This document shows positions 1 through 9,135 of a stretch of DNA of 64,000 nt, piece after piece. Under the pieces are notes generated by a model. The model was not told where the DNA came from, made no database searches, and saw nothing but the letters and a program-made list of their open reading frames with translations. The stretch's first letter is position 1. Each line of letters starts with the position of its first letter. The translations under genes were made by a program, and so were the position numbers. Where the stretch lies: the NCBI GenBank assembly GCA_938015415.1, contig CALLPK010000005.1, positions 1 through 64,000 on the forward strand. The letters run 5' to 3'. The DNA is from an uncultured Saprospiraceae bacterium. GTDB lineage: Bacteria; Bacteroidota; Bacteroidia; Chitinophagales; Saprospiraceae.

Positions 1-866
1 AGAAATTCTCCCGTTTCGTCGAATAATTCCGTTGGAAAAGGTCCACCACCTACCCGTGTGCAATAAGCTTTGGTGATGCCGATTACTTCGCCGATCCGCG
101 ACGGCGCAATCCCGAGTCCATTACAAACCCCAGAGGAAATCGTATTGGAAGAAGTAACGTAAGGATAGGTTCCAAAATCAATATCCAACATGGAACCCTG
201 CGCACCTTCGGCTAATATTTTTTTCCCAGATTTCAGGGCATCGTTGATATAATATTCGCTGTCTACGTGCTTTAATTCCCGTAAAATACTCAGGCATTCG
301 AACCATTTAGCTTCCTCTCCTTCCAGATCAAATTCTACAGAAGGTTGACTACTAATAATCCCCAAATGCTTGGCTTTTAAGGCTTCGTATTTTTCTTTAA
401 AATTGGGTAATAAAATATCTCCAACTCGTAAGCCATTACGACCCGTTTTATCCATATAGGTCGGCCCAATTCCCTTGAGGGTAGAACCAATTTTTTCTTT
501 TCCTTTAGCAGCTTCTGAAACAGCATCCAGGAATCGGTGCGTTGGCAAAATCAGGTGCGCTTTTCTGGCGACTAGCAAACGGTCTTTATAATCTACATCC
601 GCAGCGATGAGTTTATCAATTTCTTTGGTCAAGGTGATGGGATCAATTACAACGCCATTACCAATCAGATTAATTTGGTTTTTACGAAAAATACCGGAAG
701 GAACCGTATGTAAGACGTACTTTTTACCATCAAATTTGAGGGTGTGACCAGCGTTGGGTCCCCCTTGAAAACGAGCGATAATATCATATTTTTCCGCCAG
801 AAAATCCACAATTTTACCTTTCCCCTCATCTCCCCACTGTAAGCCCAAAATAACGTCAACAGTCAT
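1..866 (-). CDS. purA: Adenylosuccinate synthetase, C-terminus cut by window edge
   Basis: Catalyses the GTP-dependent joining of IMP and aspartate, the first committed step to AMP, in the cytoplasm. The reading frame starts at the ATG read from 866 down to 864 and stays open to base 1, giving about 288 of the usual roughly 425 residues. The N-terminal phosphate-binding loop GDEGKGK lies at residues 12-18, with the catalytic Asp at 13. The NAGHT motif, with the second catalytic residue His, follows near residue 40. Internal purA hallmarks such as IGSTLKGIGPTY and GSMLDIDFGTYPYVTSS are readable. A Bacteroidota-type -7 element sits about 80 bases upstream. Identification is by family motifs and is firm; only the end is missing. 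Confidence 0.95.
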   Translation of the reverse strand, partial: MTVDVILGLQWGDEGKGKIVDFLAEKYDIIARFQGGPNAGHTLKFDGKKYVLHTVPSGIFRKNQINLIGNGVVIDPITLTKEIDKLIAADVDYKDRLLVARKAHLILPTHRFLDAVSEAAKGKEKIGSTLKGIGPTYMDKTGRNGLRVGDILLPNFKEKYEALKAKHLGIISSQPSVEFDLEGEEAKWFECLSILRELKHVDSEYYINDALKSGKKILAEGAQGSMLDIDFGTYPYVTSSNTISSGVCNGLGIAPSRIGEVIGITKAYCTRVGGGPFPTELFDETGEF

Positions 867-947
867 AGTATTGATTTTTTAAACGATTTTTCGTCTTGAA
901 ATTGTTAAAATACAGAAGCAGTGTCTGATCGTAAACAATCGGACAGA

Positions 948-978
948 CAAAGTTACTTGAATTTATTTATTAGCGAAA
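948..978 (-). promoter_or_regulatory. Candidate promoter of purA
   Basis: Read on the minus strand, TAACTTTG (948-955) matches the Bacteroidota -7 consensus TAnnTTTG. TTTC lies 19 bases upstream (975-978), close to the -33 element TTTG. Just downstream of the -7, at 921-948, is a short imperfect inverted repeat (GTCTG...CAGAC type) that would fall in the purA leader. Its role is unknown. Confidence 0.5.
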
Positions 979-1100
979 AAAATAAGGAAACTAAAAAAGG
1001 GAAATAGGAAATATGGTAGTTCTAAAAGTAGATCAACGTCCCATAGCTAAAATATAGATAAAAGCAATATTAATATTTTATGAGCTTGAGATAATGATGA

Positions 1101-1574
1101 TCACCCCTCCTCTTTCCGATCTGCACAACTCACTTTATCACAATTCCCGTAAAGATTCAACGAATGGTGCGTCACTTTAAATTCCAGCAACTCCCCCATC
1201 ATCGTTTTGATTTGCTGAACACGGGGATCACAAAATTCTAATACTTTTCCACAATCCACACAGATTAGATGGTCGTGTTGTTTATAACCGTAGGATTTTT
1301 CGTACTGGGCAAGATTTTTTCCAAACTGATGTTTCTTCACCAAATCACAAGTTACCAACAGTTCCAAAGTGTTATAAACAGTAGCACGGCTTACCCGGTA
1401 GTTTTGGGTTTTCATATGAATATACAAGGCCTCCGCGTCGAAGTGGTCACTACGCCGGTAAATTTCTTCCAGAATAGCGTAGCGTTCGGGCGTCTTACGC
1501 AGTCCGTTTTTTTCCAGATGAACCGAAAAAATATTCTTTACTTCCTCAATGGTAGACTTTTTTGCTTCTTGCAT
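1101..1574 (-). CDS. Fur-family metal- or peroxide-responsive repressor
   Basis: A 157-residue transcription regulator of the Fur/PerR/Zur superfamily. The N-terminal winged helix is seen in [15 protein letters not shown] (about residues 24-38) and in the recognition helix [13 protein letters not shown]. The C-terminal dimerisation domain carries [15 protein letters not shown], which has the regulatory-metal His pair and the first CxxC of the structural zinc site. A second cysteine pair (CDKVSC) lies close to the end. It is a single gene between purA and the RelA/SpoT gene. Which metal it senses (Fe, Zn, Mn or peroxide through Fe) cannot be told from sequence alone; in Bacteroidota many such single genes are annotated simply as Fur. 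Confidence 0.9.
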   Translation of the reverse strand: MQEAKKSTIEEVKNIFSVHLEKNGLRKTPERYAILEEIYRRSDHFDAEALYIHMKTQNYRVSRATVYNTLELLVTCDLVKKHQFGKNLAQYEKSYGYKQHDHLICVDCGKVLEFCDPRVQQIKTMMGELLEFKVTHHSLNLYGNCDKVSCADRKEEG

Positions 1575-1733
1575 TTTTTTGGCTTGTTAGCTAATTGGCT
1601 ATTGACCCTCTTAGCGTGAATACTAATGCGATAAAATTTGCGTCAAAGAGAAGATAATACTATTGTAAGATATTTAGCTGATAATTATACCTCAAAAACT
1701 ATCGACATCCGTCCAATATTCAGCCTAAAAATC

Positions 1734-1768
1734 AATATTCAATATTGAACATTCAATATCCAATATTC
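1734..1768. repeat. Tandem heptamer repeat, five copies
   Basis: Five adjacent 7-base units based on AATATTC run from 1734 to 1768 (AATATTC, AATATTG, AACATTC, AATATCC, AATATTC), nine bases past the RelA/SpoT stop codon. A related AATATTC word occurs again near 1715. The unit is partly self-complementary. Confidence 0.7.
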
Positions 1769-1777
1769 ACTAACCTA

Positions 1778-4000
1778 TCACTCCTCTACCCTCACAACAG
1801 AAGATATCCCCTCAAGGTTCTGTAAATCCCTAATCGCTAAAACCAACTGATCTTTATTTTGTACCAATAAACCCACTTGTGCCTCAAAATACCCTTCGTT
1901 TCCGTCGATGTGGAAAGAACGAATATTGAGTCCCATCCGGGAAGAAATGGTGTGCGACATCTTTTCAATCACTCCCGGACCACTGTCAATTCCAGTAATA
2001 ATCAGGTCCGCCACAAAAGACGAATTAGCCGTCATAATCCATTCTGCTTTCATAATTCGGTACCCATAATTAGCCATCAGGTGAGTAGCATTAGGACAAT
2101 TCGTGCGGTGAATTTTCATTCCGGACGCGGCAGTAACGTAGGCAAAAACGCGGTCACCCTGCAAGGGGTTACAACAAGTTGCCAAGGTATAATCATAGCT
2201 ATCTCCTTCTTCACCGTTAATCATTAGGCGAGGTTTAAAATTTGTTTCTGCCCGTTTGCGCTTCAGCGGCACTTCTTCTTCTACTTTCGTTTTTGGTGCT
2301 TCTTCCTCAATAAAAATCAACTTACCTCCTTCAACCTTAAAGTCTTTAAAAATCGAAGCCAGATTAATACTATCCGTCGAAATATCATAATAAAAATCAA
2401 GTCGGTTTTTATAATTTAGATGATTAACCAAAACGTCCGTTCCCTCCTCAAAATCAATTTTATTATTTTTCAATTTCCGGCCTAATGCTTCCTTCCCGAA
2501 TTCGGCCTGCTCTTTTCGCTCCTCCCGCAATGCCGCCCGAATTTTACCACGGGCTTTACCAGTCACGGTCATCTTCAGCCAACTCTTAGTAGGCTTTTGG
2601 TTTTTGGACGTAGTGATCCAGATTTGATCTCCATTTTGGAGTTCATAACCCATCGGTACCAGTTTATTGTTCACTTTAATCGCGCTACAGTGATACCCAA
2701 CATCAGAATGAATACTAAAAGCAAAATCAAGGGCCGTTGCACCTTTAGGTAGAATAATTAAATCCCCCTTGGGCGTATAAACATATACTTCCTCGTTGTA
2801 TAGAGAAGTTTTAAAATCATTGACAAACTCAATCGCATCACCATCTTGACTTTCCAGCGTTTCCCGTACAGTGTCGAGCCATTGCTCGTACACATTTTCT
2901 TTTTGTGAAGTAACGCCCTTATATTTCCAATGAGCTGCAAACCCGCGTTCGGCAATTTCATCCATTCTTTCCGTCCGAATTTGCACTTCTACAAACTGAC
3001 CCTGTGGTCCAACTACGGTGGTATGCAACGATTCGTAACCATTGGCTTTAGGCGTCGTGACCCAATCTTTTAAACGCTCGGGAATGGGCTTGTAAAAATC
3101 AGTGACCATAGAATAGACTTGCCAACAAACTTGCTTTTCCAGCTTAGGCAAAACGGAAACAATAACCCGTACCGCAAAAAGATCATAGATCTCTTCGAAA
3201 GGTACTTTTTTTGTTTTTATCTTATTATAAATAGAATAAATAGATTTTGGCCGCCCCTGAACACGGTAGTCAATACCCATGCTATCCAAACTTTTTCTTA
3301 AAGGACGAATAAACTTGTTAATGTACTCATTACGGTCTTTCTCAGAATCTTCTAGTTTTTGAGATATTTCCTCGTACATTTCCGCGTCGGTCACTTTCAT
3401 GCACAAATCCTGAAATTCCGTTTTTATATTATACAATCCGAGTCGATGTGCCAGAGGAGCATAAATAAAACTGGTTTCCGCCGCAATCTTGAGTTGTTTA
3501 TGCGGTGGCATCGAACCCAACGTACGCATGTTATGTAGTCGATCTGCCATCTTTATCAGTACCACCCGAATATCCACCAGCAGGGTCTTGATCACCTTTT
3601 TGAAATTTTCTGCCTGTGGACTGGGTACGTTATACAAACCGTCCAGTTTGGTCAAGCCGTTGACGATAATTCCAATCTTTTCCCCAAACCTGGAATTAAT
3701 CTCCTCCTGGGTCACATCCGTATCCTCTACTACATCGTGCAACAAAGCACTAATGATAGCAGTAGGTCCTAATCCTATTTCCGCTGCACAAATTCTGGCG
3801 ACTTCAATAGGATGAAGAATATAGGGTTCTCCAGATTTGCGACGCTGTTTTATATGAGCCTTAACCGCCAATTCGTAGGCGGTGTGAATATTTTCACGGT
3901 CGGTGTCGTCGATTTCTACCTTGATAGAGTCGAGTAAAAGCTGATAAGCTTCCTCAATTTCACGTTGTTCGTGGTCTGGATATGTAAGTACTTCCGGCAT
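1778..4000 (-). CDS. Bifunctional (p)ppGpp synthetase/hydrolase, RelA/SpoT family
   Basis: Makes and degrades the stringent-response alarmones (p)ppGpp. The 740-residue product has the full long-RSH layout. An N-terminal HD hydrolase domain shows HPIEVA and LLHDVVEDT. The synthetase domain shows GRPKSIYSIYNK, PKANGYESLHTT and EVQIRT. A TGS domain begins at VYVYTPKGD, and a C-terminal conserved-cysteine/ACT region contains LATCCNPL. The synthetase carries RLKD just before the PKANGY motif; RxKD is typical of bifunctional enzymes, while monofunctional RelA has ExDD, so both activities are likely. The frame also has an ATG at 4021, seven codons upstream; the Met at 4000 (MPEVLTYP) looks the more natural start, but the longer form is not excluded. 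Confidence 0.94.
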   Translation of the reverse strand: MPEVLTYPDHEQREIEEAYQLLLDSIKVEIDDTDRENIHTAYELAVKAHIKQRRKSGEPYILHPIEVARICAAEIGLGPTAIISALLHDVVEDTDVTQEEINSRFGEKIGIIVNGLTKLDGLYNVPSPQAENFKKVIKTLLVDIRVVLIKMADRLHNMRTLGSMPPHKQLKIAAETSFIYAPLAHRLGLYNIKTEFQDLCMKVTDAEMYEEISQKLEDSEKDRNEYINKFIRPLRKSLDSMGIDYRVQGRPKSIYSIYNKIKTKKVPFEEIYDLFAVRVIVSVLPKLEKQVCWQVYSMVTDFYKPIPERLKDWVTTPKANGYESLHTTVVGPQGQFVEVQIRTERMDEIAERGFAAHWKYKGVTSQKENVYEQWLDTVRETLESQDGDAIEFVNDFKTSLYNEEVYVYTPKGDLIILPKGATALDFAFSIHSDVGYHCSAIKVNNKLVPMGYELQNGDQIWITTSKNQKPTKSWLKMTVTGKARGKIRAALREERKEQAEFGKEALGRKLKNNKIDFEEGTDVLVNHLNYKNRLDFYYDISTDSINLASIFKDFKVEGGKLIFIEEEAPKTKVEEEVPLKRKRAETNFKPRLMINGEEGDSYDYTLATCCNPLQGDRVFAYVTAASGMKIHRTNCPNATHLMANYGYRIMKAEWIMTANSSFVADLIITGIDSGPGVIEKMSHTISSRMGLNIRSFHIDGNEGYFEAQVGLLVQNKDQLVLAIRDLQNLEGISSVVRVEE

Positions 4001-4070
4001 AATAATGCATGAAAATACCATTTCCGATAGAAAAAGTCAAAAAGAGGATTTAAAATAAGAGAAAAAGCGT

Positions 4071-4120
4071 TATCTTTGCGTCGCTTTTCGGGCAAATGAT
4101 GAACGTAATTAGTACTTTTG
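4071..4120 (+). promoter_or_regulatory. Two candidate -7 elements ahead of tRNA-Leu and tig
   Basis: TATCTTTG at 4071-4078 and TACTTTTG at 4113-4120 both fit the Bacteroidota -7 consensus TAnnTTTG. No clean TTTG is seen at the -33 spacing for either. The second would start transcripts near 4127, about 60 bases before the tRNA. Either could also serve tig. Confidence 0.4.
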
Positions 4121-4188
4121 CGTTATTATTATATCAAAAAGTAAAATCAAAATGAATGATGGCCATCCATCAGTCATTTAGATACCAC

Positions 4189-4270
4189 GCGGGTGTGATG
4201 AAATTGGTAGACATGCCAGATTTAGGTTCTGGTGCTTCACGGCGTGGGGGTTCGAGTCCCTCCACCCGCA
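4189..4270 (+). tRNA. tRNA-Leu (anticodon UAG)
   Basis: An 82-base cloverleaf. The acceptor arms GCGGGTG (4189-4195) and CACCCGC (4263-4269) pair perfectly, with discriminator A. The anticodon stem CCAGA/TCTGG encloses the loop TTTAGGT, giving anticodon TAG, which reads CUA codons. A long class II variable arm and the T-loop TTCGAGT are present, as expected for leucine. The 3' CCA is not encoded; CAC follows. Confidence 0.95.
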
Positions 4271-4376
4271 CACAAAATAAAAGTAAATAGGATGGAGTTG
4301 TCGAATTAGATGCTCCATCTTTTTTATTTCTTCAAAATACTTTTCGGTATTATTAAAAATTTCAAAAAAACAAACT

Positions 4377-5822
4377 ATGGCTCAAGTTGTCAAAACCGAT
4401 CATGACAATTTAAACGCAACGCTTACGGTTACCATTACCCCAGAAGACTATCTGCCCAAGGTAGATGCTGAGTTACAGAAATACCGTAAGAATGCGCAAT
4501 TGAAAGGTTTCCGTAAGGGAAAGACTCCACTCAACTTTATCCGTAAAATGCACGGAAAGGCAATTCTGGTTGATACCATCAACGAGATTCTCCAAAATAA
4601 AATGCACAAATACCTGACGGAGGAAAAACTCAATATCATTGGTCAGCCTTTATCTGCCGAAGACCAGAAAGAACTGGAATTTAACCTTTCCGAAAAGAAA
4701 GATTACGTTTTTTCCTTTGATATTGGAATGGCGCCGGAAATTACCATCAAAGGCATGGACAAAAGCGCAAAATTTGATTTTATGGAAGTAAAAATTCCAG
4801 ACGAAAAAATCAACGAAACCATCGCCGACCTGCGTCAGCGAGCGGGCGAATCGGTGAGCGTAGATGATATAATAAAAGAAAAGGACATTATTGCCATTAA
4901 TGCCGAAGAACTAGATAGTGATCAACTAAAGAAAGACGGCTGGGCTACTACTTTCAACGTCTTGGTAGATGATGTCACGGATACCTATCGGAATGAATTT
5001 ATGGGTAAGAAAAAAGAGGACAAAATCCGCTTTGATATTTATGACCTGGAAGCCAATAAAGATGAGGAGTTTGTAAATAAGTATTTATTACAAATTCAGG
5101 AAAATGATGAAAATCCAGAAGTAGGCCGTATGTTCGAAGGAACGATCGCAGATATTTCCAGAAAGCAGGAAGCGGAATTGAATCAGGAATTCTTTGATAA
5201 AGTATTTGGAGAAGGAAAAATTTCATCCGAAGAGGAAATGCGAACTTTTATCGCCGAGCAGATGGGCAGACAGTACGAAGCACAAACGAATGGCTTATTG
5301 TTCCGCGAAGTGCAGGACAAACTGATTGAGCAAAATAAAATAGACCTTCCCGATGCTTTTTTACGCAGATTAATCAAGGTAAATAACGTGGACGTGAAGG
5401 ACGAAGATCTGGAAAAAGATTTTGCAAAGGTAAAGGATAATCTACGCTGGAATCTCATCAAAGGAGAAATCCAAAAGAAATTTGACATTGAAGTAAGCGA
5501 CGAGATGCTATTGGAAGCATTTAAAGACCGCGTCCGAGGTTATTTTGGTGGATACGGAGACGAATTGATCATACTCAACACGGCTAATCGATTAATGGAA
5601 GATAAGAAACAAGTAAACCAGATGTACGAGGAATTAATTTCTGAGAAAGTTTTTGAATCTATTAAGCAAGAAGTTACGTTGAATAAAAAGTCGGTCACAG
5701 AAGAAGAATTAGGCGAAAAAGTAAAAGAGGTAGAAAAGCTGTTGGCCGGACCGGACGCGAATCCAACCATCGAGGAAGCAGAAATTGAATCTCCCGTAGA
5801 TGCAACTGCCGAAAATGAATAA
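4377..5822 (+). CDS. tig: Trigger factor-type ribosome-associated chaperone
   Basis: Binds nascent chains at the ribosomal exit tunnel. The 481-residue product begins with the ribosome-binding domain and its signature GFRKGKTP at residues 44-51. The long helical SurA-like C-terminal chaperone arms follow, and the tail is acidic. Where the FKBP-like PPIase domain should lie (roughly residues 160-245) the sequence is short and shows no convincing FKBP active-site motifs, so proline isomerase activity is doubtful. It is followed by clpP and clpX, the classic tig-clpP-clpX order, though hairpins separate the genes. The start ATG at 4377 begins MAQVVKTDHD, as expected for the family. Confidence 0.92.
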   Translation: MAQVVKTDHDNLNATLTVTITPEDYLPKVDAELQKYRKNAQLKGFRKGKTPLNFIRKMHGKAILVDTINEILQNKMHKYLTEEKLNIIGQPLSAEDQKELEFNLSEKKDYVFSFDIGMAPEITIKGMDKSAKFDFMEVKIPDEKINETIADLRQRAGESVSVDDIIKEKDIIAINAEELDSDQLKKDGWATTFNVLVDDVTDTYRNEFMGKKKEDKIRFDIYDLEANKDEEFVNKYLLQIQENDENPEVGRMFEGTIADISRKQEAELNQEFFDKVFGEGKISSEEEMRTFIAEQMGRQYEAQTNGLLFREVQDKLIEQNKIDLPDAFLRRLIKVNNVDVKDEDLEKDFAKVKDNLRWNLIKGEIQKKFDIEVSDEMLLEAFKDRVRGYFGGYGDELIILNTANRLMEDKKQVNQMYEELISEKVFESIKQEVTLNKKSVTEEELGEKVKEVEKLLAGPDANPTIEEAEIESPVDATAENE

Positions 5823-5833
5823 CTCACATAATG

Positions 5834-5903
5834 AACCCTACTAGGGTTTTATTTGTATTAATAGTAATGATGGTGCGAATTGAGGAAAATCTTCAATTCG
5901 CAC
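5834..5903 (+). terminator. Two hairpins between tig and clpP
   Basis: A small hairpin AACCC-TACTA-GGGTT ending in TTTT (5834-5850) follows the tig stop. A second, stronger stem GTGCGAATTGA/TCAATTCGCAC (5873-5883 with 5893-5903, loop 9) lies just before clpP and is followed by ATTTGTTT. Together they probably end or attenuate the tig transcript. Confidence 0.5.
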
Positions 5904-5932
5904 ATTTGTTTAAACACTAAAAAAACTGATCA

Positions 5933-6640
5933 ATGTTTCACCAAGATGAATTTAAGAAATACGCTACTAAGCATTTAAACATGAGTAGCATGCATTTGGA
6001 AAAGTACATGAAAACGTCTGCTCCAAATATCCACGCATTTACGCCTCAAGTGATTGAGGAACGTCAAATGAACATCGTGGGAATGGATGTATTCTCCCGT
6101 TTAATGATGGACCGAATTATTTTTATGGGTGTTCCCGTAAATGACTATGTGGCCAACGTTATTCAAGCACAACTACTCTTCCTCGAATCTACCGATCCTA
6201 AGCGAGATATCCAGATGTTTATCAACAGTCCCGGCGGTTCCGTAATTGCAGGTCTAGGTATTTATGATACCATGCAATATGTTTCTCCGGACGTAGGAAC
6301 AATCTGTACCGGATTAGCGGCCTCTATGGGAGCCGTACTACTAGCCGCTGGAACCAAAGGAAAGCGGACATGTTTGTACCATAGCCGCGTGATGATTCAT
6401 CAGCCAATGGGTGGTATGCAGGGACAGGTAACAGAAATGGAAATTAGTTACCGATTAATTAAGGATCTTCAAAAGCAACTGTATGATATCCTGGCACATC
6501 ACACCGGACAGGATTATGATACAATCGCAGCCGATAGTGATCGTGATAACTGGAAAACAGCGGAAGAAGCCAAGGCTTATGGCTTGATCGATGAGGTATT
6601 GGATCGTAATAATCCTCGAAAAGAAGATAAATCTGCCTAA
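5933..6640 (+). CDS. clpP: ATP-dependent Clp protease proteolytic subunit
   Basis: Serine peptidase (family S14) that forms the double-ring barrel degrading substrates unfolded by ClpX. The triad is visible: Ser131 in GLAASMGA, His156 in MIHQPMGG and Asp205 in DSDRDN. The Ser-His spacing of 25 and His-Asp spacing of 49 equal those of E. coli ClpP. The product has 235 residues; the first roughly 35 precede the conserved core and may be a propeptide or extension. It sits 110 bases after tig and 189 before clpX. A hairpin and a consensus promoter lie between clpP and clpX, so the three genes need not be one transcript. Confidence 0.97.
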   Translation: MFHQDEFKKYATKHLNMSSMHLEKYMKTSAPNIHAFTPQVIEERQMNIVGMDVFSRLMMDRIIFMGVPVNDYVANVIQAQLLFLESTDPKRDIQMFINSPGGSVIAGLGIYDTMQYVSPDVGTICTGLAASMGAVLLAAGTKGKRTCLYHSRVMIHQPMGGMQGQVTEMEISYRLIKDLQKQLYDILAHHTGQDYDTIAADSDRDNWKTAEEAKAYGLIDEVLDRNNPRKEDKSA

Positions 6641-6668
6641 ATACAGGTAATTATCCTTCCTTAGGCAA

Positions 6669-6740
6669 GCGTCGTTTTGGGAAATCAGGTAGTTTGACTA
6701 TTTTTGCAAGCTAATGATTCCCAAAGCGGCTTTTTTTTTT
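6669..6740 (+). terminator. Intrinsic terminator after clpP, overlapping the clpX promoter
   Basis: An inverted repeat built on TTTGGGAAATC (about 6676-6686) and GATTCCCAAA (6716-6725), with partly paired flanks, is followed by GCGGC and ten T residues (6731-6740). This is the layout of a Rho-independent terminator, with a long loop of about 29 bases. The loop contains the -7 box of the clpX promoter. Confidence 0.55.
6676..6706 (+). promoter_or_regulatory. Consensus Bacteroidota promoter for clpX
   Basis: TTTG (6676-6679), a 19-base spacer and TATTTTTG (6699-6706) match the TTTG-N19-TAnnTTTG consensus exactly. Transcription would start near 6713, leaving a leader of about 117 bases before the clpX ATG at 6830. 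Confidence 0.65.
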
Positions 6741-6829
6741 AAAAATTTCAAATTCCGTGGCAATAAGCTTAACAATTTGCCTTATCAGCCGTTTAAAATT
6801 TATAACAAATTTACCTAAATTAATAAGTG

Positions 6830-8074
6830 ATGCGAAGAAGTAAGAATAACTACCGATGTTCTTTTTGTGGGAGAGACAAGGCCGAAGCGCTGATTTTAAT
6901 TGCTGGAATCGACGGCCATATCTGTGAGGTCTGCGTAGAACAAGCGGATGAAATTATTCAGGAAGAACTTTATTCTGGTAAAAAAGAAGAATCATCTAAA
7001 ACTGATTTTGCTATTCCCGATACGATTACCCCCATGGAATTGAAAGGCCATCTAGACGAATACGTGATCGGTCAGGATGAAGCGAAAAAATATCTTTGTG
7101 TGGCTGTTTATAATCACTATAAAAGACTAAGACAGACCCGTACAGACGACGTAGAAATCGAAAAATCTAATATTCTTTTTGTCGGTCGCACCGGAACAGG
7201 TAAGACCCTTTTGGCAAAGACGGTGGCCCGATTTTTAAATGTTCCTTTTGCGGTAGTAGATGCTACCGTATTTACAGAGGCTGGCTACGTAGGAGAGGAT
7301 GTGGAAAGTATCCTAAGCCGCTTATTGCAGGTTTGTGATTATAATGTAGAAGCAGCCCAAAAAGGCATCGTTTATATTGATGAAATTGACAAAATCGCCC
7401 GGAAAATGGATAATCCTTCTATTACTCGAGATGTCTCGGGAGAAGGAGTACAGCAGGCGATGTTAAAAATGCTGGAAGGAACGGAGGTAAATGTACCACC
7501 ACAAGGCGGACGTAAGCATCCAGAACAAAAAATGGTTAAAATTAATACAGAAAATATTCTCTTTATTTGTGGAGGTGCTTTTGATGGTATTGAAAAAAAT
7601 ATCGCCAAGCGAGTAAACACTCAGGTGATTGGTTTTAATAATAATACGGAAGAAGAAATCGATCGGGAACATCTGTTACAATACATCAGCCACCAGGATT
7701 TAAAAGCTTACGGCTTAATTCCCGAATTAATTGGCCGTCTACCTGTACTGACTTACCTGGAACCACTTGACAAACCTGCATTAGCCAGAATATTGACCGA
7801 GCCTAAAAACTCTTTGCTCCGTCAATACCAAAAATTGTTTGAACTGGAAGGTATCAAACTGACTTTCTCCAAGTCTGCCATTGACTACGTAGCGGGAAAA
7901 GCACTGGAATATAAATTGGGAGCACGGGGTCTACGGTCTATTTGTGAAGCCATCATGACCGACGCGATGTTTGAACTACCTTCTCAATCAGAACTTAAAA
8001 CCTTTGAAGTAACCGGTAGTTACGCAGAAGAGAAGCTGAGCAAATCAAAGTTAAATAAATTACGAGCAGCTTAA
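6830..8074 (+). CDS. clpX: ATP-dependent Clp protease ATP-binding subunit ClpX
   Basis: AAA+ unfoldase that feeds substrates into ClpP. The N-terminal zinc-binding domain has the C4 pattern CSFC...CEVC. The AAA+ core shows Walker A GRTGTGKT (about residue 119), pore loop GYVGED, Walker B IVYIDEID, the RKH loop (GGRKHPEQK) and the ClpP-docking IGF loop (TQVIGFNNN). The product has 414 residues, normal for the family. A GTG one codon upstream (6827) is in frame, but the ATG at 6830 gives the usual MRRSKN start. The stop is followed by a strong bidirectional hairpin. Confidence 0.97.
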   Translation: MRRSKNNYRCSFCGRDKAEALILIAGIDGHICEVCVEQADEIIQEELYSGKKEESSKTDFAIPDTITPMELKGHLDEYVIGQDEAKKYLCVAVYNHYKRLRQTRTDDVEIEKSNILFVGRTGTGKTLLAKTVARFLNVPFAVVDATVFTEAGYVGEDVESILSRLLQVCDYNVEAAQKGIVYIDEIDKIARKMDNPSITRDVSGEGVQQAMLKMLEGTEVNVPPQGGRKHPEQKMVKINTENILFICGGAFDGIEKNIAKRVNTQVIGFNNNTEEEIDREHLLQYISHQDLKAYGLIPELIGRLPVLTYLEPLDKPALARILTEPKNSLLRQYQKLFELEGIKLTFSKSAIDYVAGKALEYKLGARGLRSICEAIMTDAMFELPSQSELKTFEVTGSYAEEKLSKSKLNKLRAA

Positions 8075-8093
8075 TATTTTTATTAGGTTGTTT

Positions 8094-8147
8094 AAAATAG
8101 CAGCAGTAAAGGCGTATTGTAATACGCCTTTATTACTGCTATTTTTT
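8094..8147. terminator. Bidirectional terminator between clpX and the cytochrome gene
   Basis: Long stem of about 24 base pairs: AAAATAGCAG...GGCGTATT (8094-8118) pairs with AATACGCC...CTGCTATTTT (8121-8145), and a T-run follows. It also works on the minus strand. Its right arm covers the last codons and stop of the cytochrome gene ending at 8139. Confidence 0.85.
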
Positions 8148-9134
8148 TGTCAAGTAAGCCCGTAAATCTTCTACCTGCTGATTACTCATTTTTTCACTGG
8201 TGAACTGTGGCATATAAGCACTTTTACCAGGATGAGAAGGCGCACCATAACGAATGAACTGATAAGCAGAATAATAAGAGTACCGCGGAAAATGTTTTCC
8301 TAAAAGATTTCGACTTAATTTCCCATCATTCAAATCAAAAAAAGAATATCGCTGATCCTCATGGCAATGCAGGCAACTTAATTTATAAACATGCTCCCCG
8401 TTAGCGGGATCTCCCTGCATTCCATAACCTGCTTTACGATCCTCGGGTGGCGCCACAAAATGTGCGGGTGAATCGGTATGATAATAAGACTTAATTTCTG
8501 TGATCAGGTTGGCCGAATTTTTTGATCTGGTGGTATACTTATCATAGTTGGCTGCGGGAATCGCTAAGTCTTCCATTTTTAATTCCAAGGTCCACAAATA
8601 AGCTAAAACGGACTCCAGTTCCCAGTTCTTTAGCGCCCGTCCTTGCGAACATTCCACGGCGCAAAGTTGAATCGCCTCCCTCAGGTTATTCCGGGCCGGT
8701 ACGACTAACTGCCCATACTTTTTTTCGTAGTCTCCATTATAAAAACTATTGCGATTCACTACCCCATAAAGCGGAGAACCAGGCAGAAAAGGAAGACCGT
8801 TTTCCACCGCATAGTCGAGACGTTTTTGCGGGTCAGTATCACGTAAATCGGCAAATTCTTTTTCGGTATTATGACAAGAAGTACAAACAAAATGTGCGCT
8901 CTGCTGCTTTACCGATTTGGTTGATCCAAAATGAACAATTTTACGGCCTACCTCGGCACTCGCTTTGGGTGGTAAAATAGTGATCAAATGATTAGGAGAT
9001 GGTTCTCCCAGGTTTTTAAGTACTTCCCAGACGGGCGTTTCACCATTGACCACAGCCGTAACCTTGCTGTCTGTCATGGCCAGGCAGCACCAAATCGTTC
9101 CCAGGAGTACAAGAAAGGGAATAAATTTTTTCAT
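8139..9134 (-). CDS. Secreted diheme c-type cytochrome
   Basis: A 331-residue exported protein with a hydrophobic N-terminus (MKKFIPFLVLLGTIW) acting as signal peptide. Two CxxCH haem-attachment sites are visible: CTSCH near residue 84 and CLHCH near residue 255. A third region, CAVEC, lacks the His. The two CxxCH sites lie in separate domains with an Ala/Leu-rich helix between. It should carry electrons in the periplasm or at the outer surface. Its start ATG comes one base after the stop of the DUF5777 gene, and the small lipoprotein lies upstream, so these three minus-strand genes probably form one transcript. The redox partner and pathway are not known. Confidence 0.85.
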   Translation of the reverse strand: MKKFIPFLVLLGTIWCCLAMTDSKVTAVVNGETPVWEVLKNLGEPSPNHLITILPPKASAEVGRKIVHFGSTKSVKQQSAHFVCTSCHNTEKEFADLRDTDPQKRLDYAVENGLPFLPGSPLYGVVNRNSFYNGDYEKKYGQLVVPARNNLREAIQLCAVECSQGRALKNWELESVLAYLWTLELKMEDLAIPAANYDKYTTRSKNSANLITEIKSYYHTDSPAHFVAPPEDRKAGYGMQGDPANGEHVYKLSCLHCHEDQRYSFFDLNDGKLSRNLLGKHFPRYSYYSAYQFIRYGAPSHPGKSAYMPQFTSEKMSNQQVEDLRAYLTKK

Positions 9135-9135
9135 G

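Noticed and set aside
8522-8980. 152-codon plus-strand frame opposite the cytochrome gene
   Set aside because: It is fully antisense to a well-supported gene with haem motifs and has no promoter or recognisable domain.
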